NCBI RefSeq assembly: GCF_002078875.1
Contig: NC_034410.1
Span: forward strand, 78,647,104-78,711,103
DNA: 64,000 nucleotides
Origin: Numida meleagris
Lineage: Eukaryota; Chordata; Aves; Galliformes; Numididae
Direction of reading: 5' to 3'
Position 1 is the first letter of the stretch. Each line of letters opens with the position of its first letter. Both the position numbers and the translations under genes were made by a program. This document shows, piece after piece, positions 12,470 through 25,300 of this stretch. Below the pieces are notes generated by a model. That model worked only from the letters and a program-made list of their open reading frames with translations, did no database searches and had not been told where the DNA came from.

Positions 12470-14888
12470 CAGCATATTTAATTATTTAAGGTGAATTTTT
12501 ATTTCACACAAATAAAATTAAGCACCTTATAAAGGTATTAACTGGAAGAGTTCATTCATAGGCAGAGAAGATAGCTCAAAGTATGAACTGTGAAGGTAGT
12601 TCAAATTTTCCTCTCATTATGTTTTCTCAAGTCACTTTGGCCAGTATGTACAAACAAGTAAACTGTATATCATGAGCTGCATTTATACTTCCGAAGGTGA
12701 CAATGTCATATATCGTTCTGCACAAACTGGCTAACAAGGTTAAGTGTTTTCAGGTAAGGAATAGCTTATTGTGAATCAAAGGCAATATTTTTCTATTTTT
12801 TTCTTTTGTTTGAGGAGATTGATTTACAGTCAAGGAATGCATTGTTGAATTTTGGATGGACAATAACTAGGAAATGTTATCAGATTCATTTTAAGTTGCT
12901 GATTTAATTGTGAAACTCCTCCTTAAAACTGTTTTGTTTATTTGCTTGTTTGTTTTAAAAAGTCAATCAGGAAACATTTTGTCTTTTATTCTTTTCACCT
13001 TAACAAATTTAACTTTCCTTAGATGTAAGTGAATAATGATTTCCAAGTTACAAAAATCAGCTTCCATCTCATTTGCCTCCTATGTGGATGTACTCCTGAA
13101 CTCAGTTCAGTTGAAACACTGCAGTCCTGTCATAATTTACAGACCTGTGGTGGAGATACGTCTCTCTGCATTTTCAAATGCTGGATTTGCTCTGTTATCA
13201 GGTCTGATAGCAGCAGCACTCTTGACAGCCTACTTTGGGGTATTCACTTCCACTGTAGTTAGAGAGCCCAGATGAAAAGAAAGCTGTTGTGCATGAGCTA
13301 GCAGCAACCGAATCCTTCATATGCCCTTTGTGAAGAAAAATGGATTTTTGAATTCAAAGTTAGATAGGAAAAAAATGAAAAAGGATCAAAGAAATCCCCC
13401 ATATTCACAATCAGAAAATCAAGTTTGTTATTGTGTGTTTTCACTCTCATTAGAAAGAGGAAAAACATAGTTATCATCAGTAAACACAATAGTAAATTCA
13501 AGAAATCATACAGTACCCTTCATCTAAAGATACCTGAAGCAGCTTATAATCACTAATTAATTAAGCCTTGCAGCATTTCTGGAAGCGATATGCAACTTGA
13601 ATAATGCATTTCTCCAGAGATTCAAACTGTAATCCTTTTGTGCAACCCACAGTTTAACCGGAAAATTCTGGATCTCACATTTTTAACATCTGAGTTATTA
13701 ATGTATTTTTAAACTCTTTCAATTCCAGTAAAATAGCCCCACTGTGATGTTTTCCCCATAGAAGAGGAGGAAGCTGAACACAAAGAGGGATTGTGACTAT
13801 AACGACTGCAAAACAATGGAGGTGGAAAAAGATGGGACTTATGACTTACTCCATCTACTCAGACTTTCACTTAAAGTTTGGTGGTCAGGCACGTACTTCC
13901 AGAGAATTTCCTATCACGCAAAGCAGGCTTGTGAAAAAATGTATGATGATTGTATGTATCCCACCTTTATTACTGCCTTACATATAGACAAGGTATAGCA
14001 CAGCTACCTTTTTCCTAATGGCAACAAGCTCTTTTACAGAGAACATGTTCGGCATATTGAAACCTCATCTGGCATAGAGTCTGCCATCACCTTCATGATC
14101 AGTAATCTACAACTCCAGTAAAGTCATTAAGTGGGTTTTGATCAGCCCTTATGAAGTCTACTCAAAGCATATACTGGCAAAATCAAGTTTTAATGATTTC
14201 TTAGAGAGACAAACTGAATGAAGATATGAATATTTGTGAATATTTCTACCAATGAAGGCTTTCAGTTGAGCGCTTTTTGATGTGCACTGAACTACTGGAT
14301 TTTTCAGTTTTAGATATATCCAAAGCACAAATCTGCCTCTAAAGCTCCTCCAGTCTTTCAGCAAACCTAAATTATGGTACTGATTTCCAGAATATTTTCT
14401 TATAATTTCACTACTTCAAGGACAATGCATCCAAAAGTATGCAAAGACATTCTCTGAGCTGCACTCCAGTGAAAGGATATCTTGTATTTAAAATATTATC
14501 TGATCTATCTTTGGAATTGATGATCAACTTGTTGTATTGATTTATGTATAAAAACTTGGACCATCTTCTCAGAGGCTGACAAAAGGGAAGATTTATGTTG
14601 AGGCACTGATGTTCTAGTACAATGTGTACTAACAAGAAGAAGAAAACACACATTTTAAACTATGCTTGAATTAATACAGTACAGATAGAAGAAAAAAGAA
14701 GCAAACAAGGAAACTAAGAGAGTGATCTTGGATTCTTCTGTTTGGAAATTGATGCTTGAATGAGATTTTCTCAAATTATTCTTCTATGTCTTAACAGCTG
14801 AACCTCTCCAGAACTACGAACTTAAGGAAAGCTCTCATATTCCAAAGAAGTAGTGGAAAGTTCTAAGGGAATTAAAGTGACAAATAAC

Positions 14889-14930
14889 CAAAACAAAACA
14901 AAACAAAAACAAAACCCAAACAAACAAACA
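14889..14930 (+). repeat. (CAAAA)n/(CAAA)n low-complexity tract
   Basis: Repeated CAAAA and CAAAC units with no G or T through about 40 bp. Confidence 0.85.
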
Positions 14931-17900
14931 TCAACTGCCATAACCAAGAAAGGATATTAACTATTTATTAGTTTATTATTTAGCAGTCCACCACTACACA
15001 AGTATGTCATACAGATAAACTGTTGTGTTCTGTTGAATATGCTTCCTTTCTGCACTAACCCAACCATGTTCTGCAGATGCCTTGGGTTCATCTTGTGATA
15101 AACCTAAGGTTTGCCTTCATCTTTCATACATATGCTAGTTCATAATACATGACTGTGCTTTATAAAAACATTTGCCTACCTTAATGCTAGTATACATTCA
15201 CGTAAACTCATTTGAATAGAATTACTGCATACAGTCTAGTCAGTCTATTTGGTAATCCCTACATTATCCTAATTTTATTATTCTCAAACCTGGATACATT
15301 CTCCGCATATCCAAAAGAAAACCAGGCTCTCAGCAAGTGTTCAGTATGCTGCCCCCCATCCCAGTTTTAAATTAAGGTCAGGCAAAGAATCCCCCACACA
15401 TACATTTTGAAAAGGTCAGGTTCTGCTCTCAGTGACAGCAGCATGCCTGAGAATAGTTGTAGGACCTAATGGCTGCTGTCTGTCACACTGCCACAAGTTA
15501 AAATGACAATAATTTCTCCTTTTTTCTCTCTCTTTCAGTAGTTATTGAGTTATAGAAAATAAGATTAGAACAAGGAAAGTGCTGCTGCTAAGTGAGCTCT
15601 TTGTCTAAAGGACATTCTCACTTATCTGAAAATGAAAGTAGTAGAACTACAGTAACAGTGAATATATCAGCTCAGATGATTACGATGGTTTGCACATCAT
15701 ATCTTCTGCATTTATATCCTACAGTACTTTTGCATAAATAGAAACAAATGCATATCATTGTAGCACCAATTTATTCTGAAGTAGACCACTACAGGCCAGC
15801 ACATTATGCCACAGTTATGAGTCTGTTAAATCACTGTCAACCTAAACCTGTGTAGAAGACATTTAACCACCTTCTCTATGCAAATCTATTAGCTGAATTG
15901 GTTGCATAAATGACTTTGTTGGTGCTTCAAATGGTAGTTTGCAAATCTGACTATGATTTATTTATTTAGCTCTCCTTATTGGGTTGTTATCTTGTAATAT
16001 TGAGACAGATTCAGGTTAATATCTGTGTTCTGAAGACGTTTCCTTCTAAATTAGCACATTTCCATAGGCCTCAGAGTACCATCCAGACAAGAAACCAAGC
16101 CACACCCCCTGTTAAATGAAATCATACAATTTACTAGTGATTTTTCAGTGAAGGTAAGGATAAGCAATTAAAGTCAAAATAAGAAAAATAAAATAATAAA
16201 ATTTATGAATCCTTCCTTTTTAGAACAAATAAGGCAATCACAAAATATTGCTGCAAGTTTTACAAGAATAGTATGAGACTTTCACTGGGCCTGGATATTA
16301 TGCATAGAAACTTCACAAAATGTCAGCTAGGGAAAAAAATTATATGTACTCAAAAAATCAATGGCTATTTTCTTTTTATACTCACTGAAATAGTATATGA
16401 AACGCATCTTCTGAAAGTGACACAGAACAGGTAAAAAGGAAGAAAAAAAGAGCGTTATACGAAATGAAAGAACTAGACTTGTGTTAGGACTGTAAAATGA
16501 AGCCAAGTGAAAAGAAGATTCGGTTTTGATGAGGATAAATCAGTAGATTTATACCAAATAAGAACAATGAAGAATATAATGACAAGATGACACACAGGGT
16601 TTGCTATATGAGTTCTTTCTAGGCAAGGTTTTTCTATAGAATTTCTCTGTCGCTTTGTATTCTACATTCTTCAAAATAAATATTTTTTGGAAAGCGGTCA
16701 TGGTACTATTTTATTATTGTTATTTATGTTATTACTTGCATTCTCATATCTGTTTTCTTCAAACCTGGATGGGCTTCTGTAGCATTTGTGGGACCTTATT
16801 TTTCAGACTTCTACCTGACAACTCCTCTATAAATTGGTGCTGGAAAATTAAGGTGGGTGTAGCCCCAGTATTAAAATGGCTTTGTGCAGGACACACTGTG
16901 CAAGACAGAAAGGAACTTCAGTATACCCAACATCATGGCAAAATTCAGCTTTTTTGTTTCAGAAAAGAACTGAAATTACTTAAATTGTCAAAGCCTCACC
17001 CCTAAGTAACCTAGCTTCTGGGAAAGCAGAATAACTTTTGTTCAGAATTTGTTTAGCTGAGAACAATGAATGAAGACCAAACATGAAAAACTAAATTTAA
17101 GCAGGTATACTGTGATAAAGTTATAAGCGACCGAAAGAAGGATAGTAACAGAAAGCATCTGTCCCTTAGGGTATCTCTTGCTACCAGCTTCAGACACACT
17201 CTGATAAAACATACACAGATAAACACACACAGGCAGCTTTGGTGTCCTTGTGGGCTTCCTCCACGTTCTCTGATCTCTAATTGAGACAACACAGAGTTGT
17301 GTTCATTTCCACAGTGTCACTTATCTAAAGACACAGAAACACTATCTTTACGCAGCAAAATGTGCTTTGCTTTTGAAAATCACTTCATTTAATCAGGTGA
17401 CCTGCTGCTGGCAAAGCAACGTGAAAAGGATTTGATGTGCATATTGTCTAGTTCTTTGAAACCAGATACAATCTCATTTAGTTCTATTGCTAAAACAGAT
17501 TCAAATATTTCAGATTCTCAACTATAACTGCAGTATGGAACAGAAAGCATAAAGCTTCTGCTTTTGCCATTTTTTGAATTTTATGTAAAAATGAAGTATT
17601 GAAAGGATGTGTATTACAACATCATGGATTTGCCAGAATGCCATGAAATGTTTCACTGACATAAACAAAGGCAGATTATTTGATACAGGTATTTTTCAGG
17701 TACAGCACTGTCTGCCTAAAACTGCCCAGAGCCTGAGGAGCAATTCCATAGAAACAGACAGAAAAGATTTTTTTAATCATAATTATGAAGCCATTCCTCA
17801 GAAGATGATCACTCCTTAAAGTATGTTCCAAGTTAGAAAAAGCAAACTGGGATGGTATATCAGCTGGGCTTTTATTTTGTCAGTTTAGAGTGAAAATTAA

Positions 17901-18988
17901 GTCCTACACAAAATTGTTCCTTTAAAGTGTATTTGACAGTAAGAGATCATAGCTTTCACAGTTTCTTTTATAAATCTGTGTTTGTGACAGAGACTTTGGT
18001 AGGACTCAAAAATAAATTTGACCCTGTTGTACAGGGTAGCATACTCCATGTGGGAGAAAGAGTCATCTATGTTTAGTTAAGCTGTACTCCTAAGAAATGC
18101 ATCTTTCCTCCCACACTAAGAACTTATTTTACTTTCACACCTCAGTGGACTGTTAGTAAAACATTTCAAGCAGAAAATCCAGTAAGATTCAGCCAAGTGT
18201 GCTGCGGACTTGAAAGTCATTCACCAAAATTTGTAAATGTTCTCTATGAGTTAGTTAAGTCCAATTCCTCCCTGGTTAGTACAAATACTTCAGCTCTTCC
18301 TGCTCATTCTTTGGTCAAGTCCCCCAGGTGCAGTATAAATCCCTTTTTAGTTTGTTTGTTTGTTTTTGTCTTGTTTATAATATAAAAAAAGTCATTGAAA
18401 ATCTGCTTATTTAGCAAGTGAACTTTCCAATAGCATTCCGTAAATAATATGCTGCTCAAGCTAAGCTTTCAAAAATCAAGTTATATCTGATGAAATTTTC
18501 CACTATTAGGAATGACATTCTACCCACAGAATAAATTAGGCAGTTAGATACACCACTGAAAAAAGAAAGCAGTGGAGTGGCAAACACTTTTCATCGTGCA
18601 ACCTCTTTCTCAGTTCTATTAGAATGCTTGAACTATGCTTGTAATGAACATAATAACTATCTGAAATGAAAATTTGCCATGATTGTATTTAAGATGATTT
18701 TTTAAAATCATTTCATTGAAAGTAATTAAGCCATCCTCAAGCATAAGTTTACAGGAATACGGCTCTGTCAAAACTTGAGATTTTCTTGTCTCTTTCTTTG
18801 AAGAGAAACAACTCTGTGCTTTGGAAAATGTGTTTTGAAGCCAGTACAAGCACAATCCCAGAGAGAGAGTGAGAAGATAATCAGAAATGATTTGGTCAAT
18901 TTGCACTTCTAGGAAAAACAGCCCTTTGCACAAATTCAGTGCTTGCAAATGTGTCCTTGCTAAATTTTTCTGCAGATCTACTCAAAGT

Positions 18989-19240
18989 CATCCCTCAGTC
19001 TTTCTTCTTAGAAGAGGTGCTCCAGCCCTCTGATCATATTTGTGGCCCTCCTCTGGACCTTCTACAACAGCTCCACATCCTTCATGTGCTGGGAGCCCCA
19101 GACCTGGATGCAGTACTCCAGATGGGGCCTAAGGAGGACTGTGTAGAGGAGGACAATCATCTCCCTCGCTCTCCCCTCTTTTTATGCAAACCAGGATACT
19201 GTTGGCCTTCCAAGCTGCAAGAGCACACTACTGGCTTCAG
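18989..19240 (-). mobile_element. CR1 LINE, internal ORF2/3' body fragment
   Basis: The plus strand carries characteristic complement-of-CR1 phrases such as GTGGCCCTCCTCTGGACCTT, CCAGATGGGGCCT and CTGTTGGCCTTCCAAGCTGC. It starts inside the element, without the 3' terminus, and stops near 19240 where LTR-type sequence takes over soon after. It may have been interrupted by that insertion. The fragment at 20318-20505 seems to cover overlapping parts of the family, so I treat the two as separate copies. Confidence 0.85.
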
Positions 19241-19306
19241 AGATGGGTCATGGACATATAGGTAAGTTGATGCTCATCTGAGCCTTACAGAGAACTTGCT
19301 GCAACT

Positions 19307-19951
19307 TGTTGGCTCAAACTCAGAATGGAACCTTCCTTAATTAGTGTGCAAGCAACTTGTTGTCTCACGCAACTAATCTTGAACAACGGTCTGAGAATGA
19401 AAGAATGGAGCTTTAGTGACCCAGGCTGGAAGCTGTAAGATCTATGGAATATCATTCTGCAAAGGTAGAGTGATAGACTGTTTATCTTCACTGCCTGTCA
19501 TGGCTCCTCACAGCCGATAAACATCAGAAAATGGAGAAGAGGGTGCACCACCACCAAAGACCCTCATCAAAGACATCAAATAATCTTCTATACACAAGTG
19601 GAGTGCCACCCCTAAGGACAGTTTTGGACCAATTAGACTATATAATAAAGAATGTGCATGTTTACCTGTCAACCCACCATCCATATCCAGCACTGGATCC
19701 AGGAGTAGTGAAACATGTCTGTCTCTCAATCTCTCCTTCTCTGTCTCTGTTTCTCACTCCTCTTTCTTCTCAGTCTTCTTTTACTTACTTTTCTTTTAAT
19801 AGCTATTGCCTAAATTAGCCTTAAAGTAGTTGCTTACTAATTGTCATTAGAAAATTGCCTAATTTTGACTCAAAGTAGTTGATGAGTTGTTGTTAGAAAG
19901 CTCAATAAACTGTCTTGTACTGTTCCTCTACATCATGGTCTGACTCTGTCA
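19307..19951 (+). mobile_element. Endogenous retrovirus LTR (5' LTR)
   Basis: The start is tentative: it is placed at TGTTGG because chicken LTRs begin with TG, but 19279 is also possible. A TATA box (TATAATAA, from about 19640) is followed by a CT-rich stretch at 19720-19790 and an AATAAA polyadenylation signal at 19904-19909. A short U5 then ends in GTCA at 19951. Between TATA and AATAAA there is an imperfect direct repeat of about 40 bp built on AAAGTAGTTG (about 19824 and 19872). The primer-binding-like TGGTGACCCC begins three bases after the end, which fixes the orientation. No matching 3' LTR was found downstream in the window. Confidence 0.65.
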
Positions 19952-19954
19952 CTC

Positions 19955-19972
19955 TGGTGACCCCTGTAGAGC
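19955..19972 (+). promoter_or_regulatory. Primer-binding-site-like sequence (tRNA-Trp type)
   Basis: TGGTGACCCC directly after the LTR matches the first ten bases of the tryptophan-tRNA primer-binding site used by avian alpharetroviruses. The following eight bases diverge. The match and position are seen in sequence; the primer identity is inferred. Confidence 0.45.
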
Positions 19973-20317
19973 AGGGAGTGCCCTATTTTCATGTGAATGA
20001 AGGTGAATTCAAGAGATTCACTTTCCTCACAACCCACTGAGTGGGACAAGACAGTGCTACTCTGAGATGACTTTCTGACCTGTTCCCCCAGCCATACCTG
20101 TGCAATGCACATGCTGTACCCAATCCACCTGCAGGAACAGTGCCCTCTCATTATTTTATGGACCTTCCAAGGAGACAGAGAGCAGGTATGATGGAAGGAT
20201 GACCTCTCCTCATCCTGGGACATCCTCTGCTGCTCTTGTTCCAGGAATTCACTGCCTGGCATTCACTGACTGGGAAGCCCAAAACAGACAAAGTCCTGCC
20301 TGCATGGTCTTATAAGG
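19973..20317 (+). mobile_element. Probable retroviral leader/internal remnant
   Basis: This follows the LTR and primer-binding-like site, so it is most simply the 5' leader of the same element. I see no gag reading frame: the frames at 19933-20262 (minus) and 20100-20315 (plus) have no recognisable domain. The boundary with the following CR1-like sequence is approximate. Confidence 0.4.
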
Positions 20318-20505
20318 GCCAGTCAGAGGGGAAGAACCACCTCCCTCAAATTTCTGGCTACATTCTAGAGCCAGGTGGTTTCTGGATATCCTTCCTCATC
20401 ATGAACGTGCATTGTTAACTTGTGATCAGCTGCTTCTCCACCAGGACCCAAAGATCTTTTTCTGTAGAGATAGTTTCCTGTTAGTCTGTCCCCAGCCCAC
20501 ACTGC
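20318..20505 (-). mobile_element. CR1 LINE, diverged internal fragment
   Basis: The plus strand shows complement-of-CR1 signatures: ACCACCTCCCTC, then TCCACCAGGACCCAAAGATC and CCCCAGCCCACACTG. These correspond to the part of ORF2 that follows the copy at 18989-19240. The middle (about 20350-20415) is poorly conserved. A single CR1 split by the ERV cannot be excluded. Confidence 0.6.
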
Positions 20506-20510
20506 TGAAT

Positions 20511-20989
20511 TGAAGAAATCAATGCATAGAAACTTAACAGCAGTATTTTGTTACCATTAAACAAGGTATTCTTTATTGGCAGTGCTGGGGTAGCATCAAG
20601 ATAAATCTAGAATGCTCCACCAGTTGATCGTTCATTAATATATTTTCACACATATTACAAATTCATTACATTCCCAAATTCATTCTGCTATCCACCCCCC
20701 AGTGATTGCCCAACAGACATAGCCTTATGTGGCGATCTTCAACGTCATCTAGCCTTCTAGCACCGTGATGGTCCACTGTCAGTGCATTGTTAGTCTGTGG
20801 GGGGGTGGTTTACTTCCTCCTAAAACTCCTTTTGTCCCAAAGATTGCTGTGGAATACAAGGACAACCGGAGAAGTCTCTGCACACACAGATAGGGGAGAC
20901 AAAGGAGGACATCTTGATGCTGTCTGTCACATTTTAGGAGTTATGTTTTTGTTTCTTTTGCTTTGTTAAAGCAGAACAGCCTTACAACA
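20511..20989 (-). mobile_element. LTR-like element on the minus strand
   Basis: The minus strand carries an AATAAA signal (plus-strand TTTATT at 20572-20577) just after GCACTGCC, with a short U5 ending in TTTCTTCA at 20511. The other end reads TGTTGTAAGG at 20989; an alternative end is TGTTGTAG at 21008. TG...CA ends and the polyadenylation-signal position fit an LTR about 480-500 bp long. I found no clear target-site duplication, so the limits are approximate. The orientation is opposite to the LTR at 19307. Confidence 0.55.
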
Positions 20990-21008
20990 TGTCTCCCAGT
21001 CTACAACA

Positions 21009-21600
21009 CTACATCACAATTATCATCCATGACATCTAAAGACTACTGTAGTGTTGCAAGCAAGCATTAACAGAATATTTTGTCTAATTACTTCTTCAAA
21101 TCACCTGTCCATAGGGTTTCTCTACTCCAGGCGCAGAACATTGCTCTTGCCAACTCTTGATAGTATTGGTTAAAGGCACTACCACACCTACTATGCATCT
21201 GAAGGTGATGTGTGCTGTAAGTGTTAGGGTTTGTACTCCAGCCTCATGGTAAGAATGAGTTAGGAGCACAGGACAAAAGAGACTGCCAGGCTCAATTGAT
21301 CCAGAATCCTGCTATTTCTGAAAACTATGGTGATTATTTCCCTAATTGATAACCATTAAATAAGTTTATCTATTTTTTACTTTTGCTGATTTCCTGGTTT
21401 GCATAATTTCCTGTGTCAATAAATTCTACAGTTCACAATTAATAGAAAATTATCTCCATGAATCAGTTTTCAAATGACAGCTTTGCACTTGACTATGGAT
21501 GCTATTCCAGGTAATTGTGAATGTGAACATGTACTGTAGTTAAGCAAGTCAAGGGATAAAGTCTCTCTTGTATGGAAGATGATGGCTGAAATATAAATAC
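21009..21600. other. Unassigned DNA between LTR and retroviral pol remnant
   Basis: I recognise no family in this stretch. It may be decayed retroviral sequence, because the pol remnant begins directly after it, or old single-copy DNA. Confidence 0.4.
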
Positions 21601-22329
21601 AGAGAGGCCTGGCAGGTGGATTATATCATGCTACCACAAGTCCACCATGTCAAACACAATGTGCTTACAAGGGTGGAAGCAACCACTGGATGACTGGCAA
21701 CAGATCCTTTGTGCCGTGCCACCACATAAAATACTGTCCTGTGCCTTGAAAAGCAAGACTTGTGGCAACATGGCGCCCCAGAAAGAATTGAGTCAGATAA
21801 TAGGACTCATTCCTGAAACAACTTCATAAACACTTGGGCCAAAGAGCATGGCATTGAGTAGGTATATCACATCCCCTATCATAGAATCGTAGAATCATGA
21901 AGGTCAGAAAAGAGCATCAAGATCATCTTGTCCAATTGTCAACCCATCACCACCATGCCCACTAAACCATTATGCACCAGCCTCTAGATAAGTAGAGTAA
22001 TGCAATGGACTGTTAAAAACAACACTGAAAGCAATGGGTACTGGGACATTCAAACATTAGGAAACACACTTAACACAAGCCTCTTCGTTAGTCAAAACTT
22101 GGGAATCTGCTAGCTGAGCTTGCCCTGCCCAGTCAAACCTCTTACATAGAAGGGGATAAAATCACTGTAGAGCACATGAATTACATGCTGGGCAAAACCA
22201 TATGAGATATTTCTGTCTCAGGCAAAGGCCCATCTGCTTCTGATCAAGGGCCTGGGTGCACTTGCTGGGTAATGTGGAAGGGGACATCCAGTGGGTCTCA
22301 AGGGGATTTGATGCTGGGTGAGAATATAT
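21601..22329 (+). pseudogene. Decayed endogenous-retrovirus pol (integrase) remnant
   Basis: The plus strand resembles the integrase core and C-terminal region of an avian ERV. The visible order is a start near the AGGCCTGG...GATTATAT stretch, a catalytic-core portion around 21775-21990, and the C-terminal tail ending near GGGGATTTGATGCTGGGTGA (22301-22320). No single frame stays open. Stops and frameshifts break it, and a CR1 tail is inserted in the middle at 21879-21970. It cannot encode a functional enzyme. It could belong to the same provirus as the LTR at 19307, which has the same orientation, but intervening sequence prevents a firm link. The family assignment (ERVL/ERVK-like) is from recognition, not from a search. 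Confidence 0.65.
21879..21970 (-). mobile_element. CR1 3' tail nested in the ERV pol remnant
   Basis: The plus strand reads ATAGAATCGTAGAATCATGA followed by the short CR1 3' segment with TCATCTTGTCCAATTGTC and ATCACCACCATGCCCACTAA. Retroviral sequence continues on both sides (CACATCCCCTATC to the left, TGCACCAGCCTCTAG to the right), so the CR1 inserted into an existing ERV. It is about 92 bp long. Confidence 0.8.
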
Positions 22330-25300
22330 ATGGCTAGCTTAAACCACTGTAAGTATGTATTTGGGGTATTTAAGCCACAATGCTGATGTCTGAAAGGGCT
22401 TGATAGAAGAAGTATACTCTTTTTTCCAGCATGGAACAGGCTGTAGGATTTACAGCTGAATTCTACCTTGCAGAAAGGGTGGCTTCTTCTGCTGTTAATG
22501 ACTATTTTGCATCAGAGCAGAATCGATTGTTTAGGCAGCAAGGCTTCTATGTTCTAAATGAAGATTCCACAATTTCACCATAATTCGAGCCAATATATAC
22601 CCAGAGGCGGTTAAAGTCTTTCCAACACCAGATTGCACATAACCCTGCTTCCTGGTATAATTCTAGAGGTGATTAGTCTTTGCTACAGGCTGCCATGGGT
22701 AAAAATGCTAGCAAAGAAGACAGAGGTCTCTATCACATTCACAGAGCCACTTCTGTGCAAATGTGGAAAGAGTGGAAGAGCTCAAAGCTGAATGTTATAC
22801 TGTTCTAACATCTTGTAAAATTTTACTGCAAAGAAATTGTAAGGTCATGCTGTCCCTCAATTAGTATGTGAAATATTCATTGATACTTTTGGTGGTGTCG
22901 AGAATGTCACCTTCAAAAGGTCATTGGCAAGAGGTTTTTTTAGCTGGGTAATGAGAGTATCAAAGTGTGATTTTAGAATCAATCCCATCCTTGTCTTCTA
23001 AGTAGACAATCAGATCAGGCAGTGTTAGGCTTTCTCAAAGTGACATCTTTGGATTTCTGCCTCTTTGAGGACAAGAACATGAGTATGCCACATAACATAA
23101 AAGAAGCCATATCTTCACCTAATATTTCTAAGATTTGATGTGATTTTTGATGAAGACAGTAATAAACAAAAGCAAACATTTAATTAAAAATAAAAGATTC
23201 TGACATGCTATAGAGACATGCTACCGAGATGATGGCAAAACATTTCACTTCTTTTTCCTTCTATTTCAAAACCTACAAATTGACCAAGCTGCTACTTAAG
23301 AAAATTTTCATGTAAATTACTTTGAGGTAGCTACATTTAAAGATTCACTGAAAGATTAAATAGTAATTATCATTGCAGATGGCTCAAGCTGAAGAGAACC
23401 CTTCACTTCACAGCAGCAATTAAAGGACGCAAACTTGCTAAGATGGATAATGAACAGGATATAAAGTACATAAGTATCGTATTGAAAATCAATGAAACAC
23501 TCCCTGCAGATTCGATCCAAAAAAGGTTGAAGAAGTAGAGAGTGTTCAGAAGCAAACAATGAGAATTACTAGGTGTGTGGCATTTAGAAAACTGTTTTAC
23601 GAAGAGATATTATGAGATCACAACTGAGTAATTTTGGAAGATGATTCATATAGGTTACAAACTAACATGAGAAAGGCAGAGAAAGATATGAATGTAGGAC
23701 AGGTACAATTCTGGTATATAAATAACATCTGCATGTCCTTATCCTCCAATCCCACATGAATAGAAGTAATAAGTGTGTACAGTTAAGATTATCTAAGAAT
23801 TTCCACCTACCGGATCTTTGTTTCTTCCTTACATTTTATGTGTCATATCCAGGAAAAAGGTTATAAAAGGCTATGGGTTAGCTAAGAATTTATTTTCAAG
23901 TTCCAGTACCTATAAAAATATATGAATTGTCTGAGGTTTATATTAATTAAATGAAAATATGTTTGCTTGTCAAATGCATTCTCAGAGGACAACTGAGGTC
24001 AGAAACTTAGTAGGATACAAAGCAGTCATTGCTGATGGTATTCTCATTTTAAATAGATATTTAAATTGGTAAAAGAATTCGTATTTCAGAATCATATTTA
24101 GAATTCTATTCTTTTGAGTTTGAAGATGAGTTCACATATTCTGGAGATCTTTTCTTTTTCCTTGAAGCACATCTCTCCGTGATTGATTACTGAATGATTT
24201 CTGAATCTTCCCCTAAAATATCAACTACAATCAGAGACTTGTCGCTGGACTGCAGAAAACTGTCTCTGCTCTGTTGCTGTCATTTTTGGGAAAACACAAA
24301 CTTCACTGGATTTTTCCAGAAAAGTATTTCAATATATGGTACCATCTCTCTCAATTTTGATCTGTAAATAATAAGTTTAAAAATATGATTGTAAATTTTA
24401 CAAAGGGGGGAAACATCCCATGGCCACCCAAAAGTATCTCTTCTCAGTGAAGGTTATGGAATGGTTTAGCATAATAATGAAATGAAAGTATACTTTTTTC
24501 AGAGTATCCAAAATAAAACCACCAAAAACCTCCCAAAAAAAACCCACACCAAATTTTAGAAAACCTTTTCTTGTTTTGTTTTATGTTATTTATGCATTCA
24601 GATTTATCAGGCCAAAACTCATCTCTGCAGTTTCTCCTATTATTCCTGCATTCTCATTCTGAGCCAGGATATGTGAATGTTTTCCTCAATACAAATGCCT
24701 TGTCTGCAGTGCGGAAAGATGAGGAAGTATCCTGTTTCATGTCTTTTATATCAACTATAGCTCTGATGAGTCTACAGAAATTGATGTTTCAGAGACCTAC
24801 CTGTGGAAAGTGACATTGGTAAAAGAATTTGTGTTGAAACTAGCACTTATAAAACAAAAATCAGGTAGATTGCCTTCTGTTAGAAAATAGAATAGCAGAT
24901 GAAGGGATTTAGACATAGTAATGAAGAGAAAAAAAGGAAATAAGTCAAACACTTGATACATCTTTAGTGACACGACAAGAGATTTATAGATATAAAACAT
25001 GTGTACATAAACACAAACATCCACTCATGAACACAGATTCTTCCACTTGTTTTATTCTCTGGTTCTTACTCATCATCTTATCAAACATCACCAGCAAAAA
25101 TAATGCCATATATTGTATACTTAACTATCCTCTTGTCCAGAACTGCGTCACCTGGCTTGGCTATGTACTAAACTTTTTTCCAGAGAAGCCTCTAAATTTT
25201 TTATTTTCAATGTTCTGTTTGAGCTTGATTTAAAAAATAAATAAATAAATAAATAATAACTGAATGTTCTTGTAGGTAAAATGAAAGTTGCAGACTCTTA

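Larger units (their letters stand above)
12380..18988. other. AT-rich single-copy DNA, no gene recognised
   Basis: No transposon family is recognised. A (CAAAA)n-like low-complexity stretch lies at about 14889-14930. The interval 13545-13620 contains a TAATTAATTAA homeodomain-type core and two ATGCA-type half sites, so it could be regulatory. The frames at 13036-13275 and 16655-17005 show no recognisable domain. Confidence 0.55.

Noticed and set aside
16655..17005. 116-codon plus frame with a hydrophobic N-terminus
   Set aside because: The hydrophobic start comes from T-rich DNA; no homology or gene context.
18989..20505. One CR1 interrupted by an ERV insertion
   Set aside because: The two CR1 pieces appear to overlap in family coordinates and no target duplication was found, so separate copies are the safer call. 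The alternative is noted in the features.
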